A stretch of 64,000 bases of DNA from Paenibacillus sp. (GTDB lineage Bacteria > Bacillota > Bacilli > Paenibacillales > Paenibacillaceae). Both the position numbers and the translations under genes were made by a program. Every line of letters starts with the position of its first letter. The first letter of the stretch is position 1. Of this stretch, positions 24,943 to 34,928 are shown piece by piece. The notes beneath the pieces were generated by a model. It did no database searches, was not told the origin of the DNA, and worked only from the letters and a program-made list of their open reading frames with translations. The stretch lies in NCBI GenBank assembly GCA_031254035.1, contig JAIRVF010000100.1, forward strand, positions 93,165 to 157,164, written 5' to 3'.

Positions 24943-27153
24943 TTACTGCTGATCCTTCGGTTGACGCATCGTAAGTCCGACGCGGCCCTTTTTCAAATCC
25001 ACGTTCAGCACCCATACCGTAACATTATCCCCAACAGATACAACATCCATCGGATGCTTCACATAACCCTCGCTGAGCTGCGAGATGTGTACGAGACCGT
25101 CGCTTTTGATGCCGATGTCCACGAATGCACCGAAGTCGATAACATTCCGTACCGTTCCTTGTAGCTCCATGCCTGGCATCAAATCCTCGATCTTGAGTAC
25201 ATCCGTCCGGAAAATAGGCAGCGGAAGCTCCTCACGCGGGTCGCGACCCGGACGCTGCAAGCTCTCCAAAATATCGCGCAGGGTTGGTACGCCAACCTCC
25301 AACGCCTCTGCAAGCTGACCTATATGCTGTTGCGCAAGTAGATCCGACAGTTCCTGCGTCCCAAGTTTGTCCATACCGATGGCAAGCTCCTTGAACAATC
25401 GGTCAACAACAGAATAGGATTCCGGGTGAATCGGCGTGCGGTCCAGCGGGTTGTTCCCGTCCGTAATCCGCATGAAACCGATACACTGTTCATAAGTTTT
25501 CGCTCCAAGACGTGGCACATTTTGCAATTCTTTGCGGCTGTTGAATTTCCCGTTCGAATCGCGATATTTCACAATATTTTTGGCAATGGTCGCATTGATG
25601 CCAGCCACGTAAGACAGAAGCGACGGCGAAGCCGTATTTACGTCCACGCCGACATGGTTAACGGCAGACTCTACGACAGCCTTGAGGCTTTCGTCCAGAT
25701 GCTTTTGCGATACGTCATGCTGGTATTGCCCTACACCAATTGCCTTCGGTTCGATTTTAACTAGCTCCGCAAGCGGATCTTGTACACGGCGGGCAATGGA
25801 AACTGCGCTGCGTTCCGCAACATCAAGATCCGGAAACTCTTCCTGCGCCAGCTTGGAAGCCGAGTACACACTCGCGCCCGCTTCGTTAACAATCAAATAA
25901 GCAAGGTCCATACTTTCGATCTCGCCGATGACCTCCGCCACGAACTGCTCGGTTTCACGCGAAGCCGTACCATTGCCGATTACGATCAGCTGGATGCTGT
26001 ACTTCGCAATCAGCTCGTGAAACTTCTCCGTTGCCTCTCTCCGCTTGTTATTCGGTGGTGTTGGATAGGTAACAGCCACCTCCAATAGTTTGCCCGTATC
26101 ATCCACCACAGCCAGCTTACAGCCGGTCCGGTAGGCCGGGTCCACACCCAATACGCATCTGCCTTTTACAGGCGGTTGGAGCAGCAGGCTCCGTAAATTA
26201 CCGGAAAAGATTGAAATCGCCTGGTTTTCCCCTTTTTCCGTGAGCTCTGCGCGGATTTCACGTTCGATCGAAGGCGCAATCAGACGCTTATATGCATCTT
26301 CAATCACATCTGTGAGTACAGCCTGAACGATGGAAGTCCCTTTTACGATCTGACGCGCCATAAAATTATGAATTGGATCAGCCGAAACTTCGAGGCCTAC
26401 CTTTAACACGTTTTCACGCTCACCCCGGTTAATGGCCAAAATTCGGTGCGGCGGCATTTTTTTGGCAAGTTCCCGGTAGCTGTAGTAGTTTTCATACACC
26501 GATTCCTGCTCCGCGTCCTTTGCCTCCGAGGTCAACATGGCATGGTCCATCGTATAACGCCGCACCCAAGAGCGGATCGTTGCGTCGTCCGCCACATTTT
26601 CCGCCAAAATATCCATTGCTCCAGCAATGGCATCATCCGTGCTCTCCACACCCTTTTCGGCGTCAACATATTTGGAAGCTTCCTGCTGAAGATCCCCCTG
26701 CTTCGGCTGCTCCATCATCCAGTTTGCGAGCGGCTCGAGTCCTTTTTCTTTAGCCACGCTGGCACGGGTTTTACGCTTTTGCCGGTAAGGACGGTACAAA
26801 TCCTCTACTTCCTGCAGTTTAACCGCCTTCTCGATGGCCGATTGCAGCTCTTCCGAGAGCTTGCCTTGTTCATCAATAATCCGGATAACCTCGCGCTTGC
26901 GTTCCTCGAGATTACGCAAATAATTGACCCGTTCCTCGATGTCACGCAGCTGGTTTTCATCCAATTCCCCGGTCATTTCCTTCCGGTAACGTGCAATAAA
27001 TGGAATCGTGTTGCCTTCATCCAGAAGCTCCACCGTCGTCCGGATTTGTTTGAGCGAAAGCTGCAGTTCCTTCGCGGTCTGCTGTACGATGCGCTCCTGT
27101 TCCTTCGCTTTCTGTGCTTCCGCGTTCATTTCCAAAATAGCCTTATCTGTCAT
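24943..27153 (-). CDS. tex: Tex-family RNA-binding transcription accessory protein
   Basis: This 736-residue protein has the Tex/YhgF layout. The N-terminal HTH region (KELQLSLKQIRTTVELLDEGN) leads to TIPFIARYRKEMTGELDE, a family hallmark. A YqgF/RNase H-like domain follows (GVDPAYRTGCKLAVVD, VIGNGTASRETE), then helix-hairpin-helix repeats (ASPSLLSYVAGINATIAKNIV, NVPRLGAKTYEQCIGFMRI), and a C-terminal S1 domain (GTVRNVIDFGAFVDIGIKSD). Tex binds nucleic acid and influences transcription. Its position near cmpA and the SprT-like gene matches ydcI in B. subtilis. Confidence 0.96.
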   Translation of the reverse strand: MTDKAILEMNAEAQKAKEQERIVQQTAKELQLSLKQIRTTVELLDEGNTIPFIARYRKEMTGELDENQLRDIEERVNYLRNLEERKREVIRIIDEQGKLSEELQSAIEKAVKLQEVEDLYRPYRQKRKTRASVAKEKGLEPLANWMMEQPKQGDLQQEASKYVDAEKGVESTDDAIAGAMDILAENVADDATIRSWVRRYTMDHAMLTSEAKDAEQESVYENYYSYRELAKKMPPHRILAINRGERENVLKVGLEVSADPIHNFMARQIVKGTSIVQAVLTDVIEDAYKRLIAPSIEREIRAELTEKGENQAISIFSGNLRSLLLQPPVKGRCVLGVDPAYRTGCKLAVVDDTGKLLEVAVTYPTPPNNKRREATEKFHELIAKYSIQLIVIGNGTASRETEQFVAEVIGEIESMDLAYLIVNEAGASVYSASKLAQEEFPDLDVAERSAVSIARRVQDPLAELVKIEPKAIGVGQYQHDVSQKHLDESLKAVVESAVNHVGVDVNTASPSLLSYVAGINATIAKNIVKYRDSNGKFNSRKELQNVPRLGAKTYEQCIGFMRITDGNNPLDRTPIHPESYSVVDRLFKELAIGMDKLGTQELSDLLAQQHIGQLAEALEVGVPTLRDILESLQRPGRDPREELPLPIFRTDVLKIEDLMPGMELQGTVRNVIDFGAFVDIGIKSDGLVHISQLSEGYVKHPMDVVSVGDNVTVWVLNVDLKKGRVGLTMRQPKDQQ

Positions 27154-27405
27154 AAAAAATCCCTCTTTCCCCGTATCAATCGCTTGTTAGGCGTGAGTAG
27201 TCCAAAATTCGGTATATTACATTCGTTAGGCGCAGTTCACGCATTTCATTTTCGTCATGTAAATTACAATCTCCGGGTTCATTTCACCACTTCCGGAGTT
27301 CAGTTAAAAATTTAGATATTATTCTAAAAAGTGAAGCCTGGTTCCTGTATATTATCACAAACTTTTGCCTACATTTCCAGCGGACATCTCTGGAAGAGGT
27401 AAACA

Positions 27406-27537
27406 ATGATGGCAGATGCTTCTTCCCTAGACGCATTTTCCCCTTATGGGGACTGGCCGGACTGGCTTATTCTGGAGTCACGTCAAAAAGCCCTACCCCG
27501 GAAAATATCCAGAGCAAGGCTTGTATTTTACAATTAA
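27406..27537 (+). CDS. Possible 43-residue protein in tex upstream region
   Basis: A short ORF starts at ATG 27406 after GGAAGAGGTAAACA, a good ribosome site. The translation begins MMADASSLDAFSPYGDWPDW and ends with a basic tail (SRQKALPRKISRARLVFYN). No family is recognised. The 406-bp gap between tex and the alpha-galactosidase holds no other gene; an AT-rich tex promoter region is expected at 27180-27340. Confidence 0.4.
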   Translation: MMADASSLDAFSPYGDWPDWLILESRQKALPRKISRARLVFYN

Positions 27538-27559
27538 TTTACATATCCATCAAGTATGT

Positions 27560-29755
27560 TTAACGCTGCAATCTCTTCAAACGAATAAGTTCACTATAAA
27601 AATCCCCGCGTTCCGAATCAATAGATACTCCCGCATACATTAATGCGTCCCCGCTGTAGATCTTGCCGCTTCCCAGCACCTCGTAATCCGCATCAGGATC
27701 TAGGCCTTTAAGCTTGAGACGGATAAGCGGGGCATTAGATTCAGACAGTACCCGGAAGTAGAATACGGCGGCTTCGTTTTGGTCCTCCGCCACAAACATC
27801 CATGCGGTTTCGTTGCCCTCAAACGGACTGAGCAGCCGATAATGAAGGCCAAACTGGACAAGTCCGCGGATCTCTTTGTATAAAGCAACCTGCTGCTTTA
27901 CAGCTTCTTTCTCGTCTTCAGTGAACTTCGTTAAATCCAGCTCGTACCCGAAATTGCCCGACATCGCCACAAGCCCCCGCGTTTGCAGTGGAGTTATGCG
28001 CTGCACTTGATGGTTGGGCACGGCAGACACATGGGAGCCCATCGAGCTGATTGGATAAACGATGCTTGTCCCATACTGGATTCTCAGCCTCGCTACTGCA
28101 TCGGTGTTGTCGCTAGTCCAGGTTTGAGGCATGTAATAGAGCATCCCCGGATCAAACCGTCCGCCACCGCCCGAGCAGCTTTCAAACAAAATGTGAGGGA
28201 AGGCCGAAGTAATCCGCTCCATCACCTCATACAGCCCAAGCATATAACGGTGAGCTGTCTCACGCTGCCGCTCCGGCGGCAGCAAAGCCGAGCCAATCTC
28301 CGTCATATTCCGGTTCATATCCCATTTCACGTAAGTGATTGGTGCGCTTCCCAATGCCGCGCTGAGCATCCTTACAATTTCATCCCTAACGTCCTGGCGG
28401 GAAAAATCAAGAATCAACTGCTGTCTGCCCTCCGTACGGCGGCGTCCAGGGACATGAAGGCACCAATCCGGATGTTTGCGGTACAGATCGCTGTCCGGCG
28501 AAACCATCTCCGGTTCAAACCATAAGCCAAACTGCATGCCCAAACGGTTTACTCTTTGAGCCAGATCCTCCAATCCATCCGGTAGCTTATTCAAATCGAC
28601 AACCCAATCGCCAAGCGAAGAGTCGTCACGGTCGCGGCGCCCAAACCAGCCGTCGTCCAGCACAAACAGTTCAATCCCGAGCTCCTTGCCTGTTTTGGCG
28701 ATATTCTCGATTTTTTCGGCATTGAAGTTGAAATATGTCGCTTCCCAGTTGTTGACCAGCACAGGACGCTCCTTGTCGCGGAACTGCCCTCGCGCAAGCC
28801 TTTCACGGTAAAGCTTGTGATAAATGCGCGACATCCCGCCAATCCCTTCCGCAGAGTAGACCATCACCGTTTCTGGTGTCTGAAAGACTTCACCTGCTTC
28901 AAGCAACCATGTGAAGTCAAATGGATTGATCCCAATGGACAACCTGGTTGTCCGGTATTGATCCACCTCGGCCTGGGCAATAAAGCTGCCGCTATACACC
29001 AGGCTAAAGCCATAAACTTCGCCATAATCTTCGTCCGCTCCCGGCGACAGTAACGCGGCAAAAGGATTTTGCTGATGGCCGCTGGCGCCGCGGCGACTTT
29101 CCACAGCCTGCATGCCATAAGCGAGCGGACGGCGTACGATATCTCTCTCGCGTGTCCAGGATCCGGACAACTGCAGCCACTCATAATCCATATGCGGAAA
29201 ATCAACGCTGGCACTGAGCGCGCTCAAAATTTCCACATTGGTTCCGCTTTCATTAATGATCCGCAGCGAGCGCGTAATCGCATCATACTGCTCTAGAACT
29301 GTATAAATCAATTCAACACGAAGTCCTGAAATCTTATCCTGCATGGTGAGAACCAACGTCTCCGCTTCGCTTTCATGTTCTGCGTACACGGCAGGCAGTC
29401 CTTCAAGTCTAGGTTTACCTCGTTCAATAAGGTGAGAAACATATGTGAATTCCGTAATCGTTGTACCGTCCTTCAGCTTCATCTGGATCAGAGGCGTGCG
29501 ATAATCACTTGTTCCATATACCGGCAGTTCCTGTGGAAGGGTGTCGAGGGAAATGCTGCGATCCTCGGGTACCGGACTCGGGCTGAATGAGCAGCGCCCT
29601 TTCGTCACGAGCAGCCAGCTGAGGTCACTTGCCCGCAGCCGTTTTCCATAATACAAATGGACCGCGTAACCGGAAGGAATAATTTGAAATACATAGCTTG
29701 CACCTTTCGTTTGTAAATGAAACAGATGCTTCTTTGAATCAATATGAATGGTCAT
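27560..29755 (-). CDS. Alpha-galactosidase, GH36 family
   Basis: This protein of about 731 residues hydrolyses alpha-1,6-galactosides such as melibiose and raffinose, probably in the cytoplasm because no signal peptide is seen. GH36 motifs are FVLDDGWFG, LGMQFGLWFEPEMVSP, YVKWDMNRNMTE (Asp nucleophile in KWD) and FESCSGGGGRFDPGML with the acid/base in the following TSDNTDA. The start ATG 29755 (MTIHID) follows GGAGGG. It is a single gene placed between tex and ndoA, where B. subtilis has the rsb-sigB operon. Confidence 0.95.
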   Translation of the reverse strand: MTIHIDSKKHLFHLQTKGASYVFQIIPSGYAVHLYYGKRLRASDLSWLLVTKGRCSFSPSPVPEDRSISLDTLPQELPVYGTSDYRTPLIQMKLKDGTTITEFTYVSHLIERGKPRLEGLPAVYAEHESEAETLVLTMQDKISGLRVELIYTVLEQYDAITRSLRIINESGTNVEILSALSASVDFPHMDYEWLQLSGSWTRERDIVRRPLAYGMQAVESRRGASGHQQNPFAALLSPGADEDYGEVYGFSLVYSGSFIAQAEVDQYRTTRLSIGINPFDFTWLLEAGEVFQTPETVMVYSAEGIGGMSRIYHKLYRERLARGQFRDKERPVLVNNWEATYFNFNAEKIENIAKTGKELGIELFVLDDGWFGRRDRDDSSLGDWVVDLNKLPDGLEDLAQRVNRLGMQFGLWFEPEMVSPDSDLYRKHPDWCLHVPGRRRTEGRQQLILDFSRQDVRDEIVRMLSAALGSAPITYVKWDMNRNMTEIGSALLPPERQRETAHRYMLGLYEVMERITSAFPHILFESCSGGGGRFDPGMLYYMPQTWTSDNTDAVARLRIQYGTSIVYPISSMGSHVSAVPNHQVQRITPLQTRGLVAMSGNFGYELDLTKFTEDEKEAVKQQVALYKEIRGLVQFGLHYRLLSPFEGNETAWMFVAEDQNEAAVFYFRVLSESNAPLIRLKLKGLDPDADYEVLGSGKIYSGDALMYAGVSIDSERGDFYSELIRLKRLQR

Positions 29756-29908
29756 AAATCCCTCCGCATGCTCAAGCGGCACAGCTTCTCCATCTGAACA
29801 AGCCTTGTCCGCTCTTTATTTTAATTACTTTAAAAGTACATGGATCAAGCTTTAGTTACAATGGACTTATGTGACATGTTCATAGGCTATGTTTTTCTTT
29901 TTACACAA

Positions 29909-29945
29909 CAAAAAAAGCATGCCTGATGATGACATGCCCTTTTTA
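29909..29945 (-). terminator. Terminator of ndoAI-ndoA
   Basis: On the minus strand GGCATG-TCATCATCAG-GCATGC followed by seven T, past the ndoA stop. Confidence 0.7.
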
Positions 29946-29959
29946 TTACAAGTTTATGG

Positions 29960-30310
29960 TTAAAAGTCGATCAAACTAAGACTGATCTGCAAGGAATCAT
30001 CCACCTTTTTCATCGTTTCCTCGTCGAGGTGGGTGATTTTGTCCGTCAGCCTTTGCTTGTCAATGGTTCGGATTTGCTCCAGTAATATGACAGAGTCCCT
30101 GTCAAAGCCATGCGAAGCCGCATCAATTTCCACATGTGTCGGCAGCTTGGCTTTTTGTATTTGGGCCGTAATAGCTGCTACGATTACCGTAGGACTAAAG
30201 CGGTTGCCGATATCATTTTGAATGATCAGCACCGGCCTTACTCCGCCTTGCTCAGAACCAACAACGGGTGATAGATCCGCAAAAAAAACGTCGCCACGTT
30301 TTACGATCAA
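29960..30310 (-). CDS. ndoA: Toxin EndoA (MazF family)
   Basis: This 116-residue endoribonuclease cleaves mRNA at UACAU-type sites in its B. subtilis homologue. [20 protein letters not shown] and [20 protein letters not shown] are the family signature, with the catalytic Arg in GVRPV and Thr in SPTVIV. It starts 3 bases after the antitoxin gene stop, so the pair is co-translated. It is highly conserved in length and sequence. Confidence 0.96.
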   Translation of the reverse strand: MIVKRGDVFFADLSPVVGSEQGGVRPVLIIQNDIGNRFSPTVIVAAITAQIQKAKLPTHVEIDAASHGFDRDSVILLEQIRTIDKQRLTDKITHLDEETMKKVDDSLQISLSLIDF

Positions 30311-30313
30311 TGT

Positions 30314-30586
30314 TTACACCCCGCTCACTAAGCGGCCAAGAGTGCTGTCTGCATCTTCCTCCGCATGAAACGCTTCAGAGGCCATAGTCAAGTTTATTTT
30401 GGCCATCTCCATATATCCGCGCTGCATAGATTCCCGGATATAACGCTTTTTCCGTTCAAGCAAATAGAGCTTCATAGCCTGCCTGATTAATTCACTGCGG
30501 TTGGAATTTTCCATAGCAACGATGCCATCCACTTCCTGTAAAAGATGATCCGGCAAGCTGATCATAATTCTTTTGGTATTCTGCAT
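30314..30586 (-). CDS. ndoAI: Antitoxin EndoAI (ribbon-helix-helix)
   Basis: This protein of about 90 residues is the RHH-type antitoxin that neutralises EndoA. TKRIMISLPDHLLQEVDGIV and SNRSELIRQAMKLYL form the ribbon and helices; the C-terminal tail (MEMAKINLTMASEAFHAEED) binds the toxin in the homologue. The ATG at 30586 follows AAGGTGG by 6 bases; the upstream in-frame extension to 30652 lacks a ribosome site. Likely autoregulated as in the family. Confidence 0.94.
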   Translation of the reverse strand: MQNTKRIMISLPDHLLQEVDGIVAMENSNRSELIRQAMKLYLLERKKRYIRESMQRGYMEMAKINLTMASEAFHAEEDADSTLGRLVSGV

Positions 30587-30876
30587 ATTAGCCACCTTTT
30601 CTTCCACCCCCACAACCTTCACACCCTTGTGCACCAGTATAACTTTATTCAAGGAAATTTATACACAGGAATATATATGCCGAAGGTATATCAGGTATGC
30701 TGCATTACACCATTATAACTACAGTCGGCATAAACGTACAGAGATTTGCATCATATTTTATTATTCGACATACATGCAAGTTATTCCTTCTGTTCCTAAG
30801 TAAAACAGTCTATCGACTTATTCCCATTGGAGACAGCCTCGCCTTTAGCGGTGGTCTTCCTTGTGATATAAACGGT

Positions 30877-32070
30877 TTATCGCACCTCGTGGATCAAAGG
30901 GTTGGACAACGTGTAAGGAGCCCCGTGTCGTAGATAGAAACGCGGAACACGGTTAGCGATCATACAGATAACCTCATAATGGATGGTCCCCAGCCAGGAA
31001 GCCAGTTCATTTGCCAAAATACTGCTGCCAGATTGCTGGCCGATGAGTACAACCTCTTCGCCGGCTTGAATTTCTTTCGCCTCTTCTGCAAAGGATTGCA
31101 GTGTAACCATACACTGGTCCATGCAAATCGTTCCGACAACGGGAACGCGGCGGCCACGGATCAATACCTCCGCTTTGCCGCTCAGCATCCGGGAGTATCC
31201 GTCCGCATAGCCGACTGGGAGTGTAGCGATGATTTCCTCCATATCCGTTACATACCTGGCACCGTAGCTGACGCCCCAATGGGGTGGTAACGTTTTGACA
31301 TAAGCAATCTTCGTCTGGAGCGTTAATACCGGGTTCAGTGTCACCTTCTGCCGGTTGACCTCATCCGATGGGTACAGCCCGTACATGCTGATTCCAATAC
31401 GGACCATATTAAACGAAAGCTCCGGGTTGTCAATCGCCGCGGCACTGTTTCCCGTATGTAGAATAGGGAGACTTATGCCTCTGTCTTTCAGCAGGGCGAC
31501 TACGCTTGCAAAACGCCGGTGTTGCTCCAGTGTATAGCTTTTATCCTCTTCGTCCGCTTTGGAAAAATGAGTAAACATGCCCTCTACCTCAGCCTGCGGT
31601 ACTTCCAAAACCTTTTCAATGAAATGGGTGGCTTCTTCACCGGGAAGAAGCCCCAATCTACCCATACCACTGTCGATCTTAATATGCACCTTTAATGGGC
31701 GCTTTAGGCTTTCCTCCGGCAATGCTTGGATAGCTTCCAGCACGTCAGGACTGAATAAAGTCACGGTTACCTCATGCTCCCAGGCTGCCCGGATCGCTTC
31801 AGGTGGCGTATAGCCGAGCACCAGCACAGGCAGCTTAATGCCCGCCTGGCGAAGCTGGATGGCCTCATCCAGAAATGCCACGCTCAGATAATCCACTCCC
31901 GCCTGCTCCAGCTCGCGCGATACCAGGGCGGCTCCATGGCCGTAGGCATCCGCCTTAACACAGGCGAGCAGTTTCATATCTTCAGGTAGCGCCTGACGGA
32001 ACGCCTCATAATTGGCACGCAGTTGATCCAAATTGATTACAGCTTGTGTTGCTCTATATTGAACATGCAT
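30877..32070 (-). CDS. alr: Alanine racemase
   Basis: This 397-residue PLP enzyme makes D-alanine for peptidoglycan. The PLP lysine lies in ACVKADAYGHGA (Lys39), and the catalytic tyrosine in VSYGARYVT. TGNSAAAIDNPE and MVRIGISMYGLYPSD are further family motifs. It lies upstream of the EndoAI/EndoA pair, the usual Bacillota order. A gap of 290 bases to ndoAI suggests a separate promoter for the toxin pair. Confidence 0.96.
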   Translation of the reverse strand: MHVQYRATQAVINLDQLRANYEAFRQALPEDMKLLACVKADAYGHGAALVSRELEQAGVDYLSVAFLDEAIQLRQAGIKLPVLVLGYTPPEAIRAAWEHEVTVTLFSPDVLEAIQALPEESLKRPLKVHIKIDSGMGRLGLLPGEEATHFIEKVLEVPQAEVEGMFTHFSKADEEDKSYTLEQHRRFASVVALLKDRGISLPILHTGNSAAAIDNPELSFNMVRIGISMYGLYPSDEVNRQKVTLNPVLTLQTKIAYVKTLPPHWGVSYGARYVTDMEEIIATLPVGYADGYSRMLSGKAEVLIRGRRVPVVGTICMDQCMVTLQSFAEEAKEIQAGEEVVLIGQQSGSSILANELASWLGTIHYEVICMIANRVPRFYLRHGAPYTLSNPLIHEVR

Positions 32071-32207
32071 TTCTTGCAGTCACCTTCTCATACGTATTCA
32101 CTCTTCGTTCGCTTACATAAGCGTAATGTTCGAGAAGGCCACTGTCAATGAACCACAACCAGCCGGATTCGACCGCTTTTACCGTACCACGCGTACCACG
32201 GATCGGG

Positions 32208-32275
32208 AAAAAAAAGGCGGAGCCTTCATTGCAGAGGAATCAGCTCTAGCAACTTAGGAATCCGCCTACTTTTTA
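32208..32275 (-). terminator. Terminator after ydcC
   Basis: On the minus strand AGGCGGA and TCCGCCT enclose about 40 bases, followed by TTTTTTTT. It lies directly at the ydcC stop, so alr probably has its own promoter. Confidence 0.7.
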
Positions 32276-33379
32276 TTATTTACCCGATTGTTCCTGTAAA
32301 GACACAGCTATATTCTTCATTTCATCCACGGGAAGATTGTTGCTCGTAATACTGAACTCAATGCCTTCGTCATTCATCCATGTCAGCGTTTTTTGATTAT
32401 CATCTCCAATGAGCAGCCCTGACGTGAAGCCAAGGTCTATCAAATCTCCTGCTGCTAGAGCGTTAACCATTTTGTCCTGGGAACGGGACTCAATGATGGT
32501 GTATTGATAAGTCCCGTCGTAACGCAAGATGACGGTATGATTTGCGCTGTTTTCCATTTTGTTGACGTCTTTGTTCTCTACCCCATCAGGAAAATAAACC
32601 GGAGTAATCGTTCCAAAGTCACCAAGTTCTTTCGGTGCTGCCGCAGTGTTTTCATCAGTCTGCTGATCATCTGCTGAGATGCTATTCCCATTTTCGTCAA
32701 CCTGAGCGATAGAACCAAGCGTAGGATCGTCAATAGCCGTCATATTTCGCTTCATATCAAAAGAATCTTTCTCAAATTTGGTATCAAACTTGAAATCGCT
32801 GAATTTCACCTCGACCATGACATGCGCTTCGGCATCGGACACTTGCACTTGTTTAGGGGCGTAGTTATCCTTACTAAGCCAGATTTTCTGGCGGACTAGC
32901 GATTGGCTGTGGTAATTAGCCGCAACGTCAAACACATAACTATCCTTGTCTTCGGCAAACTGGCGGGTATTGTCAGTTAGGATTCCTTGCACCAAGGTTT
33001 GGTACAGGTACACCTGCCCCTGATTTTCTGGCCAATCGCTCTTGAAGCGGAAGCTTTTATTCAGACTTGGTGTTAGGACGAAAACACCGTCGTCATTGCG
33101 GAGCACGATCTGTGTGACATCCCGTTGGGCATTCGTGAGGCTGATCCGGTAATAGGAAGGGTTCTGATACCAAACCTCAATATTGTACTCCTGAGGTTTT
33201 TCACCCGTGAAGAGTGTCATTTTCCCCAATCCCTTATAAGATCCCTCCTTGCTTTGCAGTGTGTCGGCTACATTATTCAAACCTTTGACTACAGAAGCAG
33301 CGTCTTTTTTACCGCCGCACGCGGTAAATATGACGGTTAAGCACAAGATCATGGCGATTACCCATGACATCCGGCGCAT
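32276..33379 (-). CDS. ydcC: YdcC-like LolA-fold lipoprotein
   Basis: This protein of about 367 residues starts with a lipoprotein signal (MRRMSWVIAMILCLTVIF then TAC lipobox; Cys21). The LolA/LppX-like beta fold is suggested by EGSYKGLGKMTLFTGEKPQEYNI and VWYQNPSYYRISLTN. The C-terminal third contains DUF4367-like GIEFSITSNNLPVDEM. YdcC lies before alr in B. subtilis and is linked to sporulation or germination there. The start 33379 is chosen because AAAGGGG lies 8 bases upstream. It is anchored outside the membrane. Confidence 0.9.
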   Translation of the reverse strand: MRRMSWVIAMILCLTVIFTACGGKKDAASVVKGLNNVADTLQSKEGSYKGLGKMTLFTGEKPQEYNIEVWYQNPSYYRISLTNAQRDVTQIVLRNDDGVFVLTPSLNKSFRFKSDWPENQGQVYLYQTLVQGILTDNTRQFAEDKDSYVFDVAANYHSQSLVRQKIWLSKDNYAPKQVQVSDAEAHVMVEVKFSDFKFDTKFEKDSFDMKRNMTAIDDPTLGSIAQVDENGNSISADDQQTDENTAAAPKELGDFGTITPVYFPDGVENKDVNKMENSANHTVILRYDGTYQYTIIESRSQDKMVNALAAGDLIDLGFTSGLLIGDDNQKTLTWMNDEGIEFSITSNNLPVDEMKNIAVSLQEQSGK

Positions 33380-33556
33380 GACATCATCCCCTTTAGCACA
33401 TGTTTTACTTGATTGATACATGTCTATGAGGGACTTGTTCACATTATGCAGACTAGCCTGACAAGCAGGAATGGTTGTACGCAGATATATTATTTTTTAT
33501 CCCAAATCCATGAAATCAACCGACGAATAGAGAAAATAATAAGCATTACCTCGCAG

Positions 33557-34870
33557 TTATATCGACGTGGAGACAGCGGCCAAGCGTTCAGGCGACGTGA
33601 ACCAGGATTCATCCATTTCATGGGCTGTCGGGAGACTCCGTGTTACTGGATCGAACACCCAAAATATGCCTACACTCAGCACTACAAGTCCACAGCCTGC
33701 GATCACGTACGAGCTTGCCGCGATTACACCCATGCTGCCGCCTATCAGGTTGCCAAGCGGCATAGCAATTCCGCTGAGCCCCGATGCTGCTGCAAATACG
33801 GTACCCATGCTTTTTTCCGGCACGCCTTTTTGGATCACGGTGTTAACGATGACGTTGGTCATGCCTCCGGGAAACCACGCCAATCCGTAAACGATAGCGA
33901 CGATCCAGGTCCAATGACTAAAGATGCTGAGGAACCAGGCGGTCCCGGACAAACAGAAGGCAGCGGCAAAAATAGTTCCGAGGCGCACCTGTTCCAGCTT
34001 CATATAGGGGGCAAACAAAGCACCGAGCAAACTTCCACAAGCTTGCGCCATAAGCATAATTCCATATACATCCGCCCCACCATGGTCGTTCGCAAAAGCA
34101 GGCATCACGGTAAAGGTGGCTCCGCCAGCCGCATTAATCACGATAACGCCGAATAGAATGCGTGCTAGCGGAGTGGCGAGGAGCAGCCGCAGTCCTTCTT
34201 TCATATCTGAAACATAACTTTTCATAGGATTATTGCGGAATTTTAATTTAGTCGAATCGTTATTTAATATCGAATTATCATTGTTATATGAATTTAAAGG
34301 TGTCGTCTTGATCCGAAGACGCATAAATAATAGCGCTCCGATCAAGAATCCCAGCGAGTTCCACAGATAAATTGAAACCGCACCAAGTACAACAATTAAA
34401 ACTCCTGAGATCGCTCTGCAAGCAACCTCAATGCCTTGATAAGCAATCGAGAACAAAGAGTTGCCCTGCGTCAGCTGTTCCTTGTCGAGAATTTTGGGAA
34501 GTGCCGACATCTGAGCCGGATAAAACCACATATCCAGTGTTGAGAGTATTGGTGTAATGGCAAGCACCAGACCAACCGTCAGAAAATCAAAATAATATGC
34601 CACAGGTACAATAAGCAGCAGCAAGGCCGAGAGCAGATGGGTATACACCAACATGCCTCGCAATGGAACCCGGTCAATGAAAGGACCGGAAAACAATTGA
34701 ATGATTCTGGGCAGGATGGACAAGAAACCAGCTAGCCCGGTATACAATGTCGATCCGCCCAAATTATAGACCAGCCACATCGCCGCAACGGAGTACAAAC
34801 TATCGCCGATATTTGTCATAACACGGCCGATAAACATCAGTGTAAAATTAAGATTTTTAAAAATCTCCAT
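33557..34870 (-). CDS. MFS transporter (macrolide-efflux-like)
   Basis: This 437-residue protein has about 12 membrane helices. FMFIGRVMTNIGDSLYSVAAM-like beginning and FSGPFIDRVPLRGMLVY (motif A of helix 2-3) place it in the MFS_3/macrolide efflux type. It follows a winged-helix regulator gene by 58 bases in the same direction, so the regulator probably controls it. The substrate is unknown. Confidence 0.85.
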   Translation of the reverse strand: MEIFKNLNFTLMFIGRVMTNIGDSLYSVAAMWLVYNLGGSTLYTGLAGFLSILPRIIQLFSGPFIDRVPLRGMLVYTHLLSALLLLIVPVAYYFDFLTVGLVLAITPILSTLDMWFYPAQMSALPKILDKEQLTQGNSLFSIAYQGIEVACRAISGVLIVVLGAVSIYLWNSLGFLIGALLFMRLRIKTTPLNSYNNDNSILNNDSTKLKFRNNPMKSYVSDMKEGLRLLLATPLARILFGVIVINAAGGATFTVMPAFANDHGGADVYGIMLMAQACGSLLGALFAPYMKLEQVRLGTIFAAAFCLSGTAWFLSIFSHWTWIVAIVYGLAWFPGGMTNVIVNTVIQKGVPEKSMGTVFAAASGLSGIAMPLGNLIGGSMGVIAASSYVIAGCGLVVLSVGIFWVFDPVTRSLPTAHEMDESWFTSPERLAAVSTSI

Positions 34871-34928
34871 AACGCCCCCGCTCTTCCCCTGTTTATTAAT
34901 AGGTTCTAAAAGCAGCTGAAGCTCCCAC

